Position numbers and translations under genes: made by a program. A DNA stretch of 64,000 nucleotides from Anticarsia gemmatalis (Eukaryota > Arthropoda > Insecta > Lepidoptera > Erebidae). Positions 9,406 to 18,350 of the stretch are shown piece after piece. Location: positions 2,850,501 through 2,914,500 of the forward strand of contig NC_134774.1 in assembly GCF_050436995.1 (NCBI RefSeq). Reading direction: 5' to 3'. The notes below the pieces were generated by a model that did not search any database, had not been told where the DNA came from, and saw only the letters and a list, made by a program, of their open reading frames with translations. How positions within the stretch are numbered: the first letter of the stretch is position 1; every line of letters begins with the position of its first letter.

Positions 9406-12400
9406 TTACAAAAGCCCTCGTATCCAGCTGGCATAGCTAGTGACTCTGGTGTAACCGGTCGGGTCGCCCGCCTGACATCCTCTTATTGAGCCGAAAGAAA
9501 CCACACCGATCTGGAACAAAGATAAAAATAAATAATCTATTCTAACTTACTTACTGTTACTTACTAATATTATAAATGCGAAAGTAACTTTGTCTGTCTG
9601 TCTGTCTGTTACTCCATCACGCCTAAACTACTGAACCAATTTGCATGATATTTGGTATGGAGATATTTTGATACCCGAGAAAGGACATAGGCTACTTTTT
9701 ACCCCGGGAAAATGATGCATTCCCAGTAGTTAAGGCGTGATTGAGTAACAGACAGACAGGCAGACAGAGTTACTTTCGCATTTATAATATTAATATGGAT
9801 AGCCTTCCTCGATAAATGGACTATCAAAACACTGAAAGAATTTTTCAAATCGGACCAGTAGTTCCTGAGATTAGCGCGTCCTAACAAACTCTTCAGCTTT
9901 ATAATATTAGTATAGATTTGATTTTGTTATTTATGAAGAGAGCTCACCAGTAAATCATTGGAACCATCATAGCGCCGCAAGATGAGGGGTCCTCCCATGT
10001 CCCCCCCACACGGGCCTCGACCCCCGGAGCCGCTCGTACATATCACATTACTAGTCACGGTGGACCCGTAGTACTGCTGGCAATACGCGTTTGATATGAC
10101 GGACAGAAACACGTCCCTGAGAGACTGGCTTGCAGTTATTGCTGAACCTGGAAAGAAAAACATTTTTAGCCAACGCAGTGGTGTGGAGGAACGAGGTGAT
10201 CATGTTCCTCCAACTCGAAGGATCCTCCGACCAAGGCGAGGTGATCATGCCTGGTGGGCCTAGGCTGCCCGACTGTTGTAGTCGGGAACTTGTATATATA
10301 GTCAGTTGCAGAGCAAACTTCGATAGCGCGATTCAGGACTTGTGACGTCACACTGCGCGTGGTGATTGGTTGTGCGCTGGTCCCAGTAGATGTCGCTGTA
10401 TGTAGCGATCCGCTACAGTGGTTTACGAAGCCCGATACCACTGCGTCGGGAGGTCGATTCCCACACAGAACAATTTATTTGTGCGATCCACAAATAATTG
10501 TGCCGGTCTGATTGTGCTTTGTGTCCGTTGTTTGTATGTTTGTAAAAGTCCCCGCGACACAATAGCAATTCTTAGTGCGGGAGTCGTCTTTTTTTTTAAA
10601 TAAAAAGATATGATATAATATTAGGTCGGGGAAAAAGTATTTTCGCAAGTATGTATGAACTTGTAATAAAATCTTTTCTCTACACAAAAAAGCTCGATAT
10701 TTGAATACCTCACAAGCTCACTGAAAGAAACCTAATGAACCGTGTACTCATTTATGATTCTTGAAGCCAAAGAGATTGTATTACAAGTTCATACATACTA
10801 TAATGCGAAAAGACTTTTTCCCCGACCTAATATAATAGACTAGACTTACCATCAGACGTCCTGCCGTAGCCGATGGCTTCTGCTGACCTCCCAACGAATG
10901 CATCATTTAATTGCGAGCCAGACGGCAACACCATGGGTTTAATATAAGCTGTAAATAAAATATATAAGTCAACTTTTTAATTTACGCCGTCCATGTATGT
11001 TAGTATATGACAAAACAAGAAACAATGATTTCTTACAACTTCGCTTGCGTCACATAAGAGAATGGGTCAAAATTTTCCCCGTTTTTGTAGCATTTTTTAC
11101 CGGTACTCTGCTCCTATTGGTCGTAGCGTGATGATATATAGCTTATAGCCTTCCTCGATAAATGGGCTATCTAGCAATGTAATATATAATTAATTTTTCA
11201 AATCGGACAAGTAGTTATGGAGATTAGCGCGTTCAAACAAACAAACTCTTCAGCTTTATAATATTAGTATAGATTATAATATTAGTATAGATTAGTATAG
11301 ATTACGTGTTACTTACTGGAGTAGCTGACATAGGGTATGGTAAGCACCGCAATATCGTTGGCTACAGTATAAGGGTTGAAATAGGGATGGTTGTATATCG
11401 TCGGAGCGTTGACCCTCGTGCCGCCGGAGTACAAGTACACTGAACCGAGCACCACCTGCATACAAACAAAATAAATACAAACATACATAATACAACGCTT
11501 AAAAAATTTGACAACATTTATATGGTTCCCTTTCAAAAAAAAGGCAATTCCGTGTGTGGGTCGCACAAATATTTGTGCCTTGTGGGAATCGAACCCATAA
11601 TCTCACGTCTTGATGTATGGGTAGTGGCGTGATGACCAACTTAACCACTGTGCCACGAAGGCTGTTGGAAAATTGAAATGTTACATGATATATTTTTCTC
11701 CTAGCTTGTGTTTTGCAGACGTTGCCATTTTATTATTTAATGTGTTCAATAGAACCTATTTTCAAGTTTAAAGGTCACCACACTTGTCCCCTAATCCCTA
11801 CTACTTCTTTCTTTACTAGCGGCGGATTCAGAACCCGTGACAACACATAAATGACTTTTCCAAGTGAGTGTGTATTAGAAATAATGATCACTTGTTCCAA
11901 AGGTGAAGGAAAACATCGTGATGCAACCTTGCAAGCCTGAGAGTTGTTTAGCACAGTTCTTGAAGGTATGCAAAGTACTTTGCCATGGTTAAATGTATTT
12001 AGTTATACGTACCAATATATTTCTCGCTTGAGAGTAGCCATCATACCAGCAAGAAGCCGCGGTTAAGACTCTCCGGTTGTTAAGAACAGATCCTCCACAC
12101 AACGACGTTTGTCCCGTCGTGAGAGAGATCAGCAGACCGGCCTGTGAATAAATATATACATTACATATATACATAACCAGCTGATTAACGCAATTTCGCT
12201 TGCGTCACATAAGAGAGAATGGGTCAAAATTTTCCCCGTTTTTGTAACATTTTTCACTGCCACTCTGCTCCTATTGGCCGTAGCGTGATGATATATAGCC
12301 TATAGCCTTCCTCGATAAATGGGCTATCTAACACTGAAAGAATTTATCAAATCGGACCAGTAGTTCCTGAGATTAGCGCGTTCAAACAAACAAACTTTTC

Positions 12401-12911
12401 AGCTATATCATAGCCAGTTGTGCTCACCGGTCGGTAAACGATCTGTGGGTTAAGCAACCGTTGGTGCGGTCATTCCATAGATGGGTGACCGCATAGTGGT
12501 ATTTGAACTGAGCGTCTCCGTGCTTCGGAGGGCACGTAATAAGTCAGTCCCGGTAGTTGTCACTTAAGATAACAGTCGTTCGTTCAATAAGATAACAGTA
12601 ATTAAGCCACGTCAAAGGCCTTTCGGCGGCTTGAACAACTTTGACACCAGGTTGACCACTAACCATACGATAGAATAGCTTTATAATATTAGTATAGATA
12701 AATAAAACTGCCCGCTTACCACATTAGGATGTTCTCCACTATAAGAACTGTAGCCACCAGCGATCCTGTTGCCCACGGCCTCTCTTATCCTGATCCTTTC
12801 AGCCTCAACCACCCCTATCCGCTGATGATAACCTATCGCCCTATCTACCGTCGCATTCTCGCAACACGCGGCAGCTACCAACGCTAGCAAAACAACAATG
12901 GCGGAATACAT
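9406..12911 (-). CDS. SPH-A: secreted, catalytically inactive serine protease homologue (trypsin/chymotrypsin fold)
   Basis: Six exons on the minus strand: 12720-12911, 12013-12141, 11317-11455, 10850-10948, 9948-10147 and 9406-9510. They give 287 residues with consistent phases and GT-AG introns. An in-frame GTG lies upstream, but the ATG at 12909-12911 starts a clean signal peptide (MYSAIVVLLALVAAACC). The activation site is kept (VGNR|IAGG, after Arg49) and the fold words are clear: LCGGSVL, HPYF, PCGGD, GGPLIL. The triad is broken: His57 is Ser94 (TAASC) and Ser195 is Met237 (GDMGGP), while Asp141 (NDIAVL) remains. A secreted non-proteolytic role is therefore inferred; similar diverged gut protease homologues are known in moths. 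The last exon (IGVVSFG ... YTRVTSYASWI) was found by comparison with SPH-B and SPH-C. Its introns hold Helitrons, a solo LTR and a mariner MITE. Confidence 0.88.
9561..9799. mobile_element. Inverted composite of two Hel-B halves
   Basis: A forward half begins TTACTAATATTATAAATGCG and runs into a backward half that ends CGCATTTATAATATTAATAT, so the two 5' ends face outward. It lies in intron 5 of SPH-A. Confidence 0.65.
9800..9916 (-). mobile_element. Hel-A Helitron, 3'-truncated
   Basis: The minus-strand copy ends in AATATTAGTATAGA at 9916 followed by T. The CTAG end is replaced by the Hel-B composite. It ends about 30 bases from the donor of SPH-A exon 5. Confidence 0.65.
10170..10586 (+). 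mobile_element. tS2 SINE interrupted by a solo LTR
   Basis: The SINE head CAACGCAGTGG (10171-10181) continues after the LTR as GTGGTTTACGAAGCCCGAT and then runs to the family end CTTAGTGCGGGAGT. The GTGG is duplicated around the LTR. It lies in the intron between exons 4 and 5 of SPH-A. Confidence 0.75.
10182..10416. mobile_element. Solo LTR, 235 bp, 4-bp target duplication GTGG
   Basis: The second copy of the element at 7703-7941, beginning TGTGGAGGAACGAGG and ending ATCCGCTACA, is flanked by GTGG at 10178-10181 and 10417-10420. It begins 34 bases upstream (minus sense) of SPH-A exon 5. Confidence 0.8.
10621..10830. mobile_element. Mariner-like MITE, 210 bp
   Basis: The terminal inverted repeat is TTAGGTCGGGGAAAAAGTAT at the left and its complement, ACTTTTTCCCCGACCTAA, at the right, with TA on both sides (10619-10620 and 10831-10832). 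A TA duplication plus these termini fits Tc1/mariner. Fragments of the same family are at 47903, 58614 and 59081. Confidence 0.85.
11036..11275 (-). mobile_element. Hel-A Helitron lacking the CTAG end
   Basis: ACTTCGCTTGCGTCACATAA through CTTTATAATATTAGTATAGA, followed by a short stutter of ATTAGTATAGA. It lies in intron 3 of SPH-A, beside the exon 3 donor. Confidence 0.7.
11559..11664 (-). mobile_element. tS2 SINE head fragment
   Basis: On the minus strand the tRNA-like head (TGGCACAGTGGTTAAG and GGTTCGATTCCCACAAGG) and the ATTTGTGCGA body start are present; the rest is missing. Confidence 0.6.
11838..11987 (+). mobile_element. tS4 SINE fragment
   Basis: GACAACACATAAATGACTTT through CAGTTCTTGAAGGTATGCAA matches the centre of the tS4 family, whose fullest forward copy is at 22390-22685. 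Confidence 0.6.
12186..12410 (-). mobile_element. Hel-A Helitron, both ends damaged
   Basis: Internal Hel-A sequence (CTTGCGTCACATAAGAGAGA to GCGTTCAAACAAACAAAC) without intact CTAG or TC ends. It is directly followed by the 5S-1 SINE. Confidence 0.65.
12419..12676 (+). mobile_element. 5S-1 SINE, nearly complete
   Basis: The head reads GGGTTAAGCAACCGTTGGTG and then ATGGGTGACCGCATAGTGG, matching the internal control region of 5S rRNA genes. The body ends TTGACCACTAACCATACGAT. It lies in intron 1 of SPH-A, close to exon 1. Confidence 0.75.
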
Positions 12912-12946
12912 TTTCACGAATGTAACTTGAAAAGAATTTTCTAGAC

Positions 12947-12955
12947 TTATATAGT
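12947..12955 (-). promoter_or_regulatory. TATA box of SPH-A
   Basis: CTATATAAG on the minus strand lies 36-44 bases upstream of the SPH-A start codon. This allows only a short 5' UTR, as in SPH-B and SPH-C. Confidence 0.6.
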
Positions 12956-13074
12956 CGTTTTAAGTGCTGAGGACTTCACCGTTTTCGAGTGTATCTAGAA
13001 ATTCTCAAGTGTTTACATTTCCTGTTGATTTAAACTAGTTTTTTGATTTTGGTTTCGTAAAATTAATTAATCAG

Positions 13075-13250
13075 GTCGCACTGCTAGGCAAGGATCTCCA
13101 TCCGAAATGAGGGAGTTAGGCCTCGAGTCCACCACGCTGGCTAAATGCTATTGGGGACTTTGCATACCTTCAAGAACTGTTCTAAAGAACTCTCAGGCAT
13201 GCAAGGTTGCATCACCATGTTTTCCTTCACCGTTTGAACAAGTGATCCTT
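13075..13250 (-). mobile_element. tS4 SINE fragment
   Basis: Contains GTCCACCACGCTGGCTAAAT and AACTCTCAGGCATGCAAGG, the tail half of tS4. It is followed at 13255-13335 by a 5S-2 scrap (TTACCTGGGTTATACCACGA). Confidence 0.65.
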
Positions 13251-13420
13251 ATTACAGAGTTACCTGGGTTATACCACGATGTTATAAGCCAGGAGTTGTG
13301 GAGGTCAGACAGTCGCTCCATGGAAATAAAATACTGGTATATAGGTGCATCTGGTGAGAATTACCGTGTGTTAGACAACTAAAGGATATTTAAATAAATA
13401 AAAATAAGTATTATAACTAT

Positions 13421-13555
13421 TTTTGGACAACTCACACACGGTCATTTGATTCCGAACTAAGCAGAGCTTGTGTAATGGTAACCAAATAACTGATAAACAT
13501 ACTTATATACTTCTAAATACATACTTATATAGATAAATTGACAACCAGTTATTTA
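13421..13555 (-). mobile_element. tS3 SINE, truncated
   Basis: ACAACTCACACACGGTCATT through ATAGATAAATTGACAACCAG is the tail of tS3; the tRNA-like head is missing. Confidence 0.6.
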
Positions 13556-13559
13556 TTTA

Positions 13560-15320
13560 TTTTTAATTATCCTTTGACGGCATGGTTTAGGCTCATCTCT
13601 TTCATTACGAGAGAGCCTAACAGTGAGACAGTATAATTTATTTCATAATAAACATAAATAACACTTCATTAAAAGTATCTATTAATAACTATATTAAGAG
13701 CTGACGTCTTAATTACTTGAGTTGAAGTACTATGAAGTTGTTGAGTCATTTTCCTACAAGTTCTCACAATTATAACGACTTATGCCAGACGGTTTAGGCA
13801 GAGGTGCATGAAATAGCCACGTTTCGTTAACAATGTAGTTTCGTTAGTAATTAGTCCCATGTAATTGGGGTTTATTGCCATATTCTATACACGTCACCAA
13901 ACTCCGGTTTACTATTGAGTTATGACCGATTCAACAAACAATAGCCCTAATCTGTCTGTACCCAGAATAAGACCTCGCGATAGTTCGCTTTAACTATCGC
14001 TTAAACCACAGAGTCAGATATTTAGATACTTGATAAACTCGTACGATTTGATAGGTTCAAATACCAGGACAAATATTGTGTGATGGGCACAGGTAGATGT
14101 TAGTTATGAGTGTAGGTATTATATGTAGTCTCTTAAAATTCGTTTGGTCAGGGATATCTCTAAATGCATCTCATAGAATAGAAACATTCAGGCATGTGAT
14201 CTCGATATGCCCGAGTCACTGCATTAACTCCTTCTCCACACAGCTGCAGTGTCTCACAGTCCGTTTCCACCTATATCGCAGATTGTTATTTATTTAATCT
14301 GCATCCCTATTACTGTCCTAATTTCCTGTTGAACGTAGTATTCTCAAGGTGGGTTGTAAAACCATCAGCCAAACCTCTTATTATCAACCTGTTTTTGATT
14401 ACGTAAATATGTTGAGACGACTTAACGTGGGATAAGTAGGTATAAAACAAAGAAAAAAGTTTTAAATAATATTTAATTTTATTTTATAATTGAAAAAATT
14501 ATTAATTTCATAAAAAAAAACTGAATATTATAACGGCTGATCAGAGCAGAGCATGTGCCAAGTCGAGGCGCCATCTTGTATTCTGGATGACAAAATTATT
14601 ATTTGACACATTAGTTTTTTGGCGGGACGCGAACGGGTCGAGTAAGGTCGTTTGAGAAAATATTCAGAAAATTCGTTTTAAATTAAGATCGGTGCTCTAA
14701 ACCCGCTATTCGGTCAATATTTCCCTATATTCTTTGTGAAAACTGTGAAGTGATTTAATATAAGTAGTTTACATTATCGTGTTGTGAAAATGTGAACAAA
14801 GTGTTTTGTGCATCGCATTTTACCCTCATGTCGCCCGCTCACGACCATCCGTGAGCCCGTGAACAGCTATGACGGTGCCAACCAAGAGTATATACATAGG
14901 TATGTACGTTACTTGTATATAAGTATGTGTTATCAGGTGTCTGATTACAGTACAAGCACGAAAACTTGAAAAAAAGTGTTCTTATCGAATTCGATGCCAA
15001 TTAGTATGGGAATTGAACATCTGAACACGAAATATTTCTGTTTACCTTCTAAGTTCCTGAATTCTTAAACCAACAGTTATTTTTAGAAATTTTTAGGTCA
15101 TATTTTTTAATATGTAGAAAAGTAGAGAGAAAGTAGAAAACTAGTTCAAGTTTCTGGGGTCGCCAACTTTATCCACCAGCCGCCATTTTGTTGAAAGGGA
15201 TTTGACTGGGGGACAAGAGAACTACCTACTACTGTCGAATGTTCGTGCTTGAGTTACCTACTAATATTTAAGTTTGTTATCAGACGAGAGTGTGAGTTAT
15301 ATGAACATAACGCACACATC
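13560..15320. other. Gene-free intergenic stretch
   Basis: No convincing exon was found. The segment at 13780-13990 resembles a diverged interspersed repeat also seen at 20940-21110 (TTAGTCCCA ... ATTGCC). The segment at 14540-14910 is less AT-rich and unlike the repeats around it; it could hold a 5' exon or old transposon end, but no long frame or paired splice signals support that. Confidence 0.5.
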
Positions 15321-15326
15321 CATACT

Positions 15327-15357
15327 TCCATACTAATATTATAAATGCGAAAGTAAC

Positions 15358-15400
<43 letters not shown>

Positions 15401-16491
15401 GCTACTCAATCACGCCTGAACTACTGAACCAATTTGCATGAAATTTGGTATGGAGATACTTTGATACCCGAGAAAAGACATAGGCTACTTTTTACCCCGG
15501 GAAAATGACGCATTTCCCGGGAAAATTCAGAAAATTCAACGAAGTCGCGATAAATCAATATTATCCTCTCAAGCGCCCGGCCACCGTGTCACGGTTGAAT
15601 GTGCTACCCCCGTCAAGCGCCCCGCCACCGTGGTACGGCAAAACGATCTTACATTTAAAAAACGTAAAAACGAAATACTAAAACTATGTTTATCCCTTTC
15701 AAACATATTTGATATTGAAGCTGATGAAACGAGACGACGATCTAATGCACACACTTGAATAAGTGGTTGATATAGGCCAGAGAGCACCTTAAACAACATC
15801 TGACCCAACGACATGTTCCTATTAGACCAATATTGTAAATACTTTTTTTAACTAATTTTAAAGATTTGAGTATATTTTACAGTTGGATTTTAATGTCATT
15901 ATTCATTAACTACACGATAAGACCTTCCGTCATATTATTTTTTATGCCTAAAAATATTTTTTAGACTTTCTTCAAACACATGCCTAAAGCACACAATATT
16001 CAGATTAAACCGACTATTGTACCGCCACTATCAAATATTATTTGTGGTTTATTTTTTCAATATATAGCAAATTTTATGTAGATTTCAAATATATAAGATA
16101 TGACTAGGGTGTTAGTATCAAAATATGACGGAATCGGCGCTTAAACGCCAACCGCCAATTCAATTTCGCGCGCCATTTTTGGCCCGGACGCTTAACGGTA
16201 TATTTCAATTTTGACGTTGGGCGCTCGAGAGGTTATAATGACATTGAATTAACAAAATTCCGTTGCCATGGCAACTGTTTTAATGGCGGATATGCGTTAG
16301 CGCGACTTCGTTATATTATGAGATATAAATAATTTTGAGAATATTTTTCGTGAAAAAAGCATATTTTATATCGTCACGCTACGACCAATAGGAGCAGAGT
16401 AGGTAACAATAGGTAAAGTGTTACAAAAACATGGAAAATTCTGACCCATTCTCTCTTATGTGACGCAAGCGAAGTTGCGCGGGTCAGCTAG
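15327..16491 (+). mobile_element. Hel-B Helitron carrying a nested 668-bp element
   Basis: Begins TCCATACTAATATTATAAAT with a (CTGT)n tract and ends GCGCGGGTCAGCTAG at 16491. Without the insert at 15565-16232 and one TTAT copy it is about 493 bp. A second copy begins at the very next base. Confidence 0.8.
15565..16232 (-). mobile_element. 668-bp TIR element, copy 1, target duplication TTAT
   Basis: The ends are CCTCTCAAGCGCCCGGCC and, inverted, CCTCTCGAGCGCCCAACG. TTAT lies on both sides (15561-15564 and 16233-16236). The uninterrupted site CAATATTATAATGAC is present in the neighbouring Hel-B copy. The motif CAAGCGCCC.GCCACCGTG is repeated directly just inside one end. An 81-codon minus-strand frame (15569-15814) is present but has a stop in copy 2. 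Superfamily not assigned. Confidence 0.8.
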
Positions 16492-16522
16492 TCCATACTA
16501 ATATTATAAATGCGAAAGTAAC

Positions 16523-16553
<31 letters not shown>

Positions 16554-17222
16554 GCTACTCAATCACGCCTAAACTACTGACCCAATTTGCATGAAATTTG
16601 GTATGGAGATATTTTGATACCCGAGAAAGGACATAGGCTACTTTTTACCCCGAGAAAATGACGCATTTCCCGGGAAAATTCAGATGGCGAACGAAGTCGC
16701 GAATAATCAATATTATAATGACACTGAATTAACAAAATTCCGTTGTCATGGCAAATGTTTTAATGGCGGATATGCCTTAGCGCGATTTCGTTATATTAAG
16801 AGACTAGCTGACCCGCGCAACTTCGCTTGCGTCACTTAAGAGAATGGGTCAAAATTTTCCCCGTTTTTGTAACATTTTTCGTTGCTACTCCGCTCCTAAT
16901 GACCGTAGCGTGATGTTATATAGCCTATAGCCTTCCTCGATAAATGGGCTAACTAACACTGAAAGATTTTTCCAAATCGGACCAGTAGTTCCCGAGATTA
17001 GCGCGTTCAAACAAACAAACAAACAAACAAACTCTTCAGCTTTATTATATTAGTATAGATGTAAATAATTTTGAGAATATTTTTCGTGAAAAAAAAAATT
17101 ATTTTATATCATCACGCTACGACCAATAGAAGCAGAGTAACAGTAATAATGTTACAAAAACGTGGAAAATTCTGACCCATTCTCTCTTATTTGACGCAAG
17201 CGAAGTTGCGCGGGTCAGCTAG
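16492..17222 (+). mobile_element. Hel-B Helitron, tandem second copy with nested Hel-A
   Basis: Begins TCCATACTAATATTATAAAT directly after the CTAG of the previous copy and ends GCGCGGGTCAGCTAG at 17222. Without the 256-bp Hel-A insert at 16804-17059 it is about 475 bp. Confidence 0.8.
16804..17059 (-). mobile_element. Hel-A Helitron, complete, 256 bp
   Basis: The plus strand reads CTAGCTGACCCGCGCAACTT to TATATTAGTATAGA, with A before and T after, as expected for an A|T target. The minus strand has a 5-bp-stem hairpin (CGCAA GCGAAG TTGCG) about 8 bases before CTAG, the Helitron 3' signature. Confidence 0.85.
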
Positions 17223-17436
17223 TAGGACATATTTTTGTTACGGATTTATAGAAACTACTTTTTTATGTATGTTCCCTAAATACTCGAAACGCGCGGACCG
17301 ATTTTGTTTGAAATCGCCGCTTTTTTACTACTGAATAAAACAATGATTAATTATAATCTACCTACATACCTACCTATTTTTTTATATTATGGACGGCGCG
17401 GTGGGGTTTTCATTTTTATTTTATAGTAGGTATAGT

Positions 17437-17600
17437 TAGTACTCAACCTAGTGTCAAAGTAGTGTAAGTGTTTGTGGTGAACTGTTGTTATGTTAAACAA
17501 CAAGCGTGACTTGTATCACGGCGACGCTCAGCTCAAACACTGCACCTACATCTATCAACTACAAGTTAACACACTGATCGTTTACCGACCAGTGAACGCT
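17437..17600 (-). repeat. 5S-3 repeat
   Basis: Nearly identical to 6291-6445 (CAACCTAGTGTCAAAGTAGT to ACACTGATCGTTTACCGACC). Confidence 0.6.
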
Positions 17601-17882
17601 GCTAGCTATAAGCCCCTCTTGCATAGGAAAAGGCATAAAATCAATAATACAAAGTACATTTAATTATTTATTTTTATTAAATACTTATATTTAAATACAT
17701 TGTAATACGTAAAATACTAGTATTCAGCCGCATTCGGTGAGACTGGAAGCAGACTTCAACATAATTGGAAGAAAGGCTAGACTGATTAATAGTATACTTT
17801 AAAAACTGAAATGATGACATAGAGAGATGGTTCGTAAGAAATTATCATAATAATATTGATTTCAAACCATCCATATCTTTAA

Positions 17883-18075
17883 CTAGCGGCCCGCCCCGCC
17901 TTCGCCCGGTATAAACAGCTATTTTACAAAATAACTTTTACACATAAACCTTCCTCTTGAATAAGTCTAGCTTTTAAAAAACTTCATCAAATTCGAATGC
18001 GTAGTTTTAAAGATTTAAGCATACATACAGACATAGGGACAGCGGGAAACGACTTTGTTTTATACTATGTAGTGA
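17883..18075 (-). mobile_element. Hel-E Helitron
   Basis: CTAGCGGCCCGCCCCGCCTT at the left is a CTAG terminus on the minus strand. ACTTTGTTTTATACTATGTA at the right gives the TCACTACATAG start. Fragments are at 45770, 51452 and 59030. The flanking base is not the usual T, so the TC end is less certain. Confidence 0.55.
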
Positions 18076-18224
18076 AGTTACTTTATAATTTAACCAATGG
18101 GTAATAGTTAATTAGACATCAATGTGACTGTATAAATACAAATACTCGAGTATGTACGAGCCTATAGCTCTATTCATATAAAAAAGCGATATATTTACAA
18201 TACCATATACAATTTTTTTTAGTA

Positions 18225-18318
18225 AGATCTCTCGTAATGAGAGAGTAGAGTCCATCACAGTGATCAAGTGACACTTTACATTACTACAACAACTGTTTAA
18301 ACAACTCTCACACATGTA
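18225..18318 (-). repeat. Repeat in the 3' UTR of the ZAD zinc-finger gene
   Basis: TCTCTCGTAATGAGAGAGTA through AACAACTGTTTAAACAACTC recurs at 49830-49910 and 55435-55515. It begins about 30 bases past the stop codon at 18351-18353 and would be transcribed as 3' UTR. Confidence 0.6.
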
Positions 18319-18350
18319 AGCTGTGAAATTCGCTTTAAATATAGTTTGGT

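Noticed and set aside
12419..12500. 5S rRNA gene
   Set aside because: Only the internal control region matches and the copies are dispersed and truncated; treated as SINE heads.
14097..14297. 66-codon ORF in the intergenic region
   Set aside because: Length expected by chance; no motif or splice context.
15569..15814. 81-codon ORF in the 668-bp element as a possible transposase fragment
   Set aside because: It is interrupted by a stop in the second copy and has no recognisable motif; kept only as a note in the element entry.
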